Assembly: GCA_919902475.1 (NCBI GenBank)
Contig: CAKKRA010000184.1
Span: 1,508-9,463, forward strand
Source of the DNA: Nitrospiria bacterium
GTDB lineage: Bacteria > Nitrospirota > CAKKRA01 > 9FT-COMBO-42-15
Reading direction: 5' to 3'
Length of the DNA stretch: 7,956 bases
Numbering within the stretch: the stretch's first letter is position 1; the number at the start of each line of letters is the position of its first letter. This document shows positions 5,047-7,956 of this stretch, piece after piece. A program made the translations under genes and the position numbers. Below the pieces are notes generated by a model, which saw only the letters and a list, made by a program, of their open reading frames with translations, made no database searches and was not told the DNA's origin.

Positions 5047-6569
5047 CGCTTTTATTCCTCAGTATATTATTGCTCTCTGCCTGTGCGCCTGCAAAGGCTT
5101 TTAAAGCAGACAATAACTATGTCTACTCTCAGGAAAGGATTGCCTACAACAATGCATACCTTGAGATTAAGGACAATACATATCTTCTGCATCTAAAAGG
5201 CTCCCACCATGAAATGGGCTATCAATACGGCAAGCTGCTCGGTTACAAATTTGACGACACCCTCCGAGCCTTTGAAAGCCTCTTTCCAAAAATACCATTA
5301 GGCTCATTTGGCAGATGGCTTTTAAACAGATATGTATATTACAAGGCAGGGCAGATTGAGAAATATGTGCCAGCAGAATATATTGAAGAGATGAAAGGGA
5401 TGGCAGACTCATTCAAGGACTATAACCCTGATTACCGCATACTCCTCTTCTTCCATGTGCTCCATGATATTGGCCACAACTTTGCGAGTTCCGCCTTTGC
5501 TGTTTCAGGCGAGGCGACGCCTGACAGAAAACTTTTAATCGGCAGAAATGCAGACTTAGGAAATGAGGGGACATTTGATAATCTAAAGACAATTGTATTC
5601 TATGAACCTGACAAGGGTAATTCCTTTGTATCTATCTGCTGGCCTGCCATGGTTGGGGTAATATCAGGGATTAATGATAAAGGGATTGTAGTATCTGTAA
5701 TGTCATCACGCTCTAATGATGTGTCAATGAAAGGGATGCCGATTTCTTTTTTATTAAAAAAGACGCTGCAATACGCAAATAACATTGATGAGGCAGTAAA
5801 AATTATTTCTGAGACGCCGAGGATGTCTTCATCAAGCATTATCATCGGCGATGGCAAAACTAATGAGGCGGTTATTGTAGAGGCATCGGCAAGAAAGATG
5901 GCTGTAAGAAAATCCGAGAGAAGCGTAATCTTTCAGACAAACCACTATGTAACTGAATTATATAAAGATGACCCTAAGAATATCGCTGCCCGAGACAAAG
6001 GCAATAGTATGCCGAGATTTAAGAGACTTGAAAAAATCATTTCTGAAAATTATGGCAGCATTACAAAAGAGAAGGTAATAGAATTTCTGCGCGATCATAG
6101 TGATGTTAAAGGCAGGAGGCTCCCTTACAGAGAAAAGGGTGCAATTAATCGCATTGATACATCCTATTCAATCTTGTTCTCGCCTTCTGAATTAAAATTC
6201 TATCTTGCAGCGCCGCCCGGCGCTTATGGAAGATTCATGGCATTTGATTTAAAAGGAAGGATTGAAGGCGATTATCCTGAGGATTTGTTTATAAAGACTA
6301 ATACATATAAAAATGAACTTCTCTCAGAGGATGCCTTAAGAGAGGCAGAGGATTTTATAAATGAGGGATATCTGCCAGAAGCAGTTGACCAGCTTAAAAG
6401 GGCAATAACATATCAGCCCGACAATTATTTTGCATATAAGCTGTTGGGTGAGCTGTATCTTAAAATGGGTTTGAATAAGGATGCAGAAGAGGCATTTAAA
6501 AGGATTATTGAGATTAATCCGCCGAATACAGAGGTTATTGAAGAGAGCAGGAAGAGATTGAAGAAATAA
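5034..6569 (+). CDS. Lipoprotein with C45/NAAA-like Ntn-hydrolase domain and C-terminal TPR repeats
   Basis: With the ATG at 5034 the protein has 511 residues. It begins with a lipoprotein signal, MDRIALLFLSILLLSAC, lipidated at C17; Ala at +2 favours the outer membrane. Longer upstream starts would destroy this signal. Residues 45-430 resemble the C45 acyltransferase/amidase family (acid ceramidase/penicillin acyltransferase-like Ntn hydrolases): KGSHHEMGYQYGKLLG (55-70), SSAFAVSGEATPDRKLLIGRNAD (152-174), GVISGINDKGIVVS (208-221) and the QTNHY segment (301-305). These enzymes normally self-cleave before a Cys that becomes the nucleophile. Here the aligned position appears to be S152. Residues about 433-511 form two TPR-like helical pairs (AEDFINEGYLPEAVDQLKRA; AYKLLGELYLKMGLNKDAEE). 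The substrate is unknown. The 13-bp overlap with the DUF401 gene suggests a shared envelope role, such as hydrolysing an acylated compound that is then transported. Confidence 0.82.
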   Translation: MDRIALLFLSILLLSACAPAKAFKADNNYVYSQERIAYNNAYLEIKDNTYLLHLKGSHHEMGYQYGKLLGYKFDDTLRAFESLFPKIPLGSFGRWLLNRYVYYKAGQIEKYVPAEYIEEMKGMADSFKDYNPDYRILLFFHVLHDIGHNFASSAFAVSGEATPDRKLLIGRNADLGNEGTFDNLKTIVFYEPDKGNSFVSICWPAMVGVISGINDKGIVVSVMSSRSNDVSMKGMPISFLLKKTLQYANNIDEAVKIISETPRMSSSSIIIGDGKTNEAVIVEASARKMAVRKSERSVIFQTNHYVTELYKDDPKNIAARDKGNSMPRFKRLEKIISENYGSITKEKVIEFLRDHSDVKGRRLPYREKGAINRIDTSYSILFSPSELKFYLAAPPGAYGRFMAFDLKGRIEGDYPEDLFIKTNTYKNELLSEDALREAEDFINEGYLPEAVDQLKRAITYQPDNYFAYKLLGELYLKMGLNKDAEEAFKRIIEINPPNTEVIEESRKRLKK

Positions 6570-6595
6570 GAAAATGAAATGTTTAATCTTTTTTT
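6555..6595 (+). terminator. Weak intrinsic terminator after the C45-like lipoprotein gene
   Basis: AGATTGAA (6555-6562, inside the end of the gene) can pair with TTTAATCT (6582-6589) using one G-U pair, leaving a 19-nt loop. A run of seven T (6589-6595) follows directly. The stem is AT-rich and the loop long, so this is a weak call. Confidence 0.35.
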
Positions 6596-6798
6596 AACGG
6601 CTTATGGAAAAAGAGCGAGAGTGATGACCAGCCTTATTCTGCTATTCTGAAAAAACCCTTGAAGGCAACTATTTTAATCTGTATAACTTAAAAAATCAGA
6701 TGTAGGTATTAACAATCGGTTGTATTTGTTATATTAGCCTAATCTTTTACTACTTGTACAATGTCCCTCGTTCATCCACTATCTTTATATTTCAAGAC
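6596..6798. other. Convergent intergenic stretch without recognisable features
   Basis: About 200 bp of AT-rich sequence lie between the plus-strand lipoprotein gene and the repeat cluster behind the minus-strand aldehyde dehydrogenase gene. I see no reading frame with coding character, no RNA gene and no clear promoter. Confidence 0.5.
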
Positions 6799-6843
6799 TT
6801 GACCTTTTATTCTTGCTTTATTCTTCCTTGTAAAAAAGGTCAA
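6799..6843. repeat. 10-bp perfect inverted repeat in convergent intergenic region
   Basis: TTGACCTTTT (6799-6808) and AAAAGGTCAA (6834-6843) are exact reverse complements separated by 25 bp. The loop holds a near-repeat (TTATTCTTGC, TTTATTCTTCC). The right arm overlaps the adjacent terminator-like hairpin by a few bases. It could be a bidirectional terminator component or the remnant ends of a small mobile repeat. Confidence 0.55.
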
Positions 6844-6868
6844 TACAAAAAGCACAATAGTGTATTGA
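6832..6868 (-). terminator. Probable intrinsic terminator of the minus-strand aldehyde dehydrogenase gene
   Basis: Read on the minus strand, TCAATACA (6868-6861) pairs perfectly with TGTATTGA (6847-6840) across a 13-nt loop, followed by CC and then six T (6837-6832). It lies about 40 bp after the stop codon. The 8-bp stem is AT-rich, so efficiency is uncertain. Confidence 0.5.
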
Positions 6869-6894
6869 GATTGCTTTGCTTCGCTCGCAATGAC
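6867..6894. repeat. Dispersed-repeat-like element (GAGATTGC...GCAATGAC)
   Basis: The segment carries ATTGC (6870-6874) and GCAAT (6887-6891) flanking TTTGCTTCGCTC. On the minus strand it reads as CATTGCGAGCGAAGCAAAGC followed by AATCTC. I recall very similar intergenic repeats in many unrelated bacterial genomes, so it is probably a copy of such a family. It sits 12 bp past the end of the aldehyde dehydrogenase gene. Confidence 0.5.
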
Positions 6895-6905
6895 AAATAG
6901 AAACA

Positions 6906-7956
6906 TTACAGATTAATCACCACTGTCTTTAAGTCTGTCATCTCCTCAATAGCATATCTTGGTCCTTCCCTGCCAATGCCGCTGTTTTTTACTCCGCCGT
7001 ATGGCATCATGTCTGCACGATATAAGGATGTATCATTAATCATCATCCCGCCGACTTTAATTCCTTTTATTGCCTTAAAGGCAATGTTTATATCCTTTGT
7101 AAAGATTCCTGCCTGAAGCCCATACTCAGAGTCATTCACAATATCAATTGCCTCTTCAATTGTATTATATGGAAACACGGATACAACAGGCGCAAATGCC
7201 TCAAAGCATACAATACGCATTGTCCTTTCCACATCTGTTAATACAGCAGGCGATACAACAGAGCCTTTTCTCTTGCCGCCAGTAAGGAGTTTCGCGCCAT
7301 TTTTTACAGCCTCATTTATCCACTCCTCTGCTTTTATTGCGGCCTCTTCATTTATCAAAGGCCCAACATCTGTTGCCTCATCAATCGGATTGCCGACTTT
7401 AAGATTCTCAACAAGAGGGATAAATTCAGAGAGAAATTTATCCATTATGTCTTTATGAATTAAAAGCCTCTGCAAGGATATGCAAATCTGGCCTGCATAG
7501 GCAAATCCTGCCCGTGCACAGGCAGAGGCAGCTTTTTTGATATCCGCATCATTATGAACAATGGCTGCGGAATTAGAGCCGAGCTCAAGTATAACCCTTC
7601 TTAACCCAGATGCCTCTTTTATCCTCTTGCCAATCTTTGGGCTTCCTGTAAATGTGTAGAGCCCTATCCTCTGGTCAGAAAGCAGCCATTCACCGACTGT
7701 ATTTCCGGGGCCAAATACAATATTCAAAAGCCCCTTTGGCAGACCAGCTTGAATAAGCGCCTTTGCAAGATTGATTGCAGACAAAGGCGTTGAAGACGCA
7801 GGCTTTAACACAACACTGTTTCCAGCAGCAATGGCAGGGCCGATTTTATGGCAGACAAGGTTCATTGGAAAATTAAATGGCGAGATGGCACAGACAATCC
7901 CAATAGGTTCACGGATGGTAAAGGAGATGCGGTTTTCAGAGCCCTTTGCTGCTGCA
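6906..7956 (-). CDS. NAD(P)-dependent aldehyde dehydrogenase, N-terminus cut off by the window edge
   Basis: The minus-strand frame stays open to the right edge, so 350 codons including the stop are visible. The usual family length of about 470-480 implies that some 125 N-terminal residues are missing. An internal Met at 7863-7865 is not the start, because conserved family sequence (REPIGIVCAISPFNFP) continues upstream. Numbering visible residues from the edge, the oxyanion Asn is N28 in SPFNFP, the general base is E124 in LELGSNSA and the catalytic Cys is C158 in AGQICIS. The 34-residue Glu-to-Cys spacing is standard. Cofactor-binding VVLKPASSTPLSA and FTGSPKIGKRI are present, and YGGVKNSGIGREG closes the fold. 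It should oxidise an aldehyde to the acid. The ELGSN variant (rather than ELGGN) and AGQICISLQR recall lactaldehyde-, phosphonoacetaldehyde- or GapN-like branches, but the substrate cannot be fixed. It is convergent with the lipoprotein gene. Confidence 0.92.
   Translation of the reverse strand, partial: AAAKGSENRISFTIREPIGIVCAISPFNFPMNLVCHKIGPAIAAGNSVVLKPASSTPLSAINLAKALIQAGLPKGLLNIVFGPGNTVGEWLLSDQRIGLYTFTGSPKIGKRIKEASGLRRVILELGSNSAAIVHNDADIKKAASACARAGFAYAGQICISLQRLLIHKDIMDKFLSEFIPLVENLKVGNPIDEATDVGPLINEEAAIKAEEWINEAVKNGAKLLTGGKRKGSVVSPAVLTDVERTMRIVCFEAFAPVVSVFPYNTIEEAIDIVNDSEYGLQAGIFTKDINIAFKAIKGIKVGGMMINDTSLYRADMMPYGGVKNSGIGREGPRYAIEEMTDLKTVVINL

Noticed and set aside
6906..7865. Aldehyde dehydrogenase starting at the internal Met (7863-7865)
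   Set aside because: Conserved family sequence including the catalytic Asn region continues upstream in frame to the window edge, so this Met is internal.

Overview
The window looks like chromosomal DNA from a Gram-negative, moderately AT-rich environmental bacterium. It encodes an outer-membrane-type lipoprotein, a two-component system with a sigma-54 activator, a -24/-12 promoter, and many dispersed CCCTCTCCC/GGGAGAGGG-type palindromes. The frequent AGG/AGA arginine codons and the gene types would suit a Nitrospirota (Thermodesulfovibrionia-like) or deltaproteobacterial lineage. This placement is an impression from family resemblance only; there is no rRNA or marker gene here.

Layout. (1) 2-217: the 3' end of a gene whose product resembles the C-terminus of a SAM-dependent methyltransferase. 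It overlaps the next gene by 14 bp. (2) 204-2939: a membrane sensor histidine kinase with a Cache-like extracytoplasmic domain and a Met/His-rich loop, followed by an NtrC-family, sigma-54-dependent response regulator (a ZraS/ZraR- or HydH/HydG-like arrangement). A REP-like hairpin lies between the two genes. (3) 2940-3308: a 369-bp intergenic region with a sigma-54 promoter, a 14-bp tandem duplication across the -12 box, three REP-like hairpins, a canonical G-quadruplex motif and a strong Shine-Dalgarno. (4) 3309-3722: a secreted 137-residue protein with a Met/Gly/His-rich N-terminus and a PepSY-like C-terminal domain, followed by a terminator-like hairpin. (5) 3841-6569: a DUF401 multi-pass membrane protein overlapping by 13 bp a lipoprotein with a C45/NAAA-type Ntn-hydrolase domain and C-terminal TPRs. 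Its expected nucleophilic Cys position appears to be Ser. (6) 6570-6905: a convergent intergenic region with several dyads. (7) 6906-7956, minus strand: an aldehyde dehydrogenase truncated by the window edge.

The most interesting unit is 204-3722. The kinase carries a Met/His cluster in its periplasmic domain. The regulator belongs to the sigma-54 activator class. The next gene has a sigma-54 promoter and encodes an exported protein with a similar Met/His-rich segment. A coherent inference is a periplasmic metal- or envelope-stress circuit functionally comparable to ZraSR-ZraP, but with an unrelated PepSY-like effector and a long leader that could fold as either a hairpin or a G-quadruplex next to the ribosome binding site. 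The DUF401/C45 pair is probably a second, translationally coupled unit acting in the envelope, with unknown substrates.
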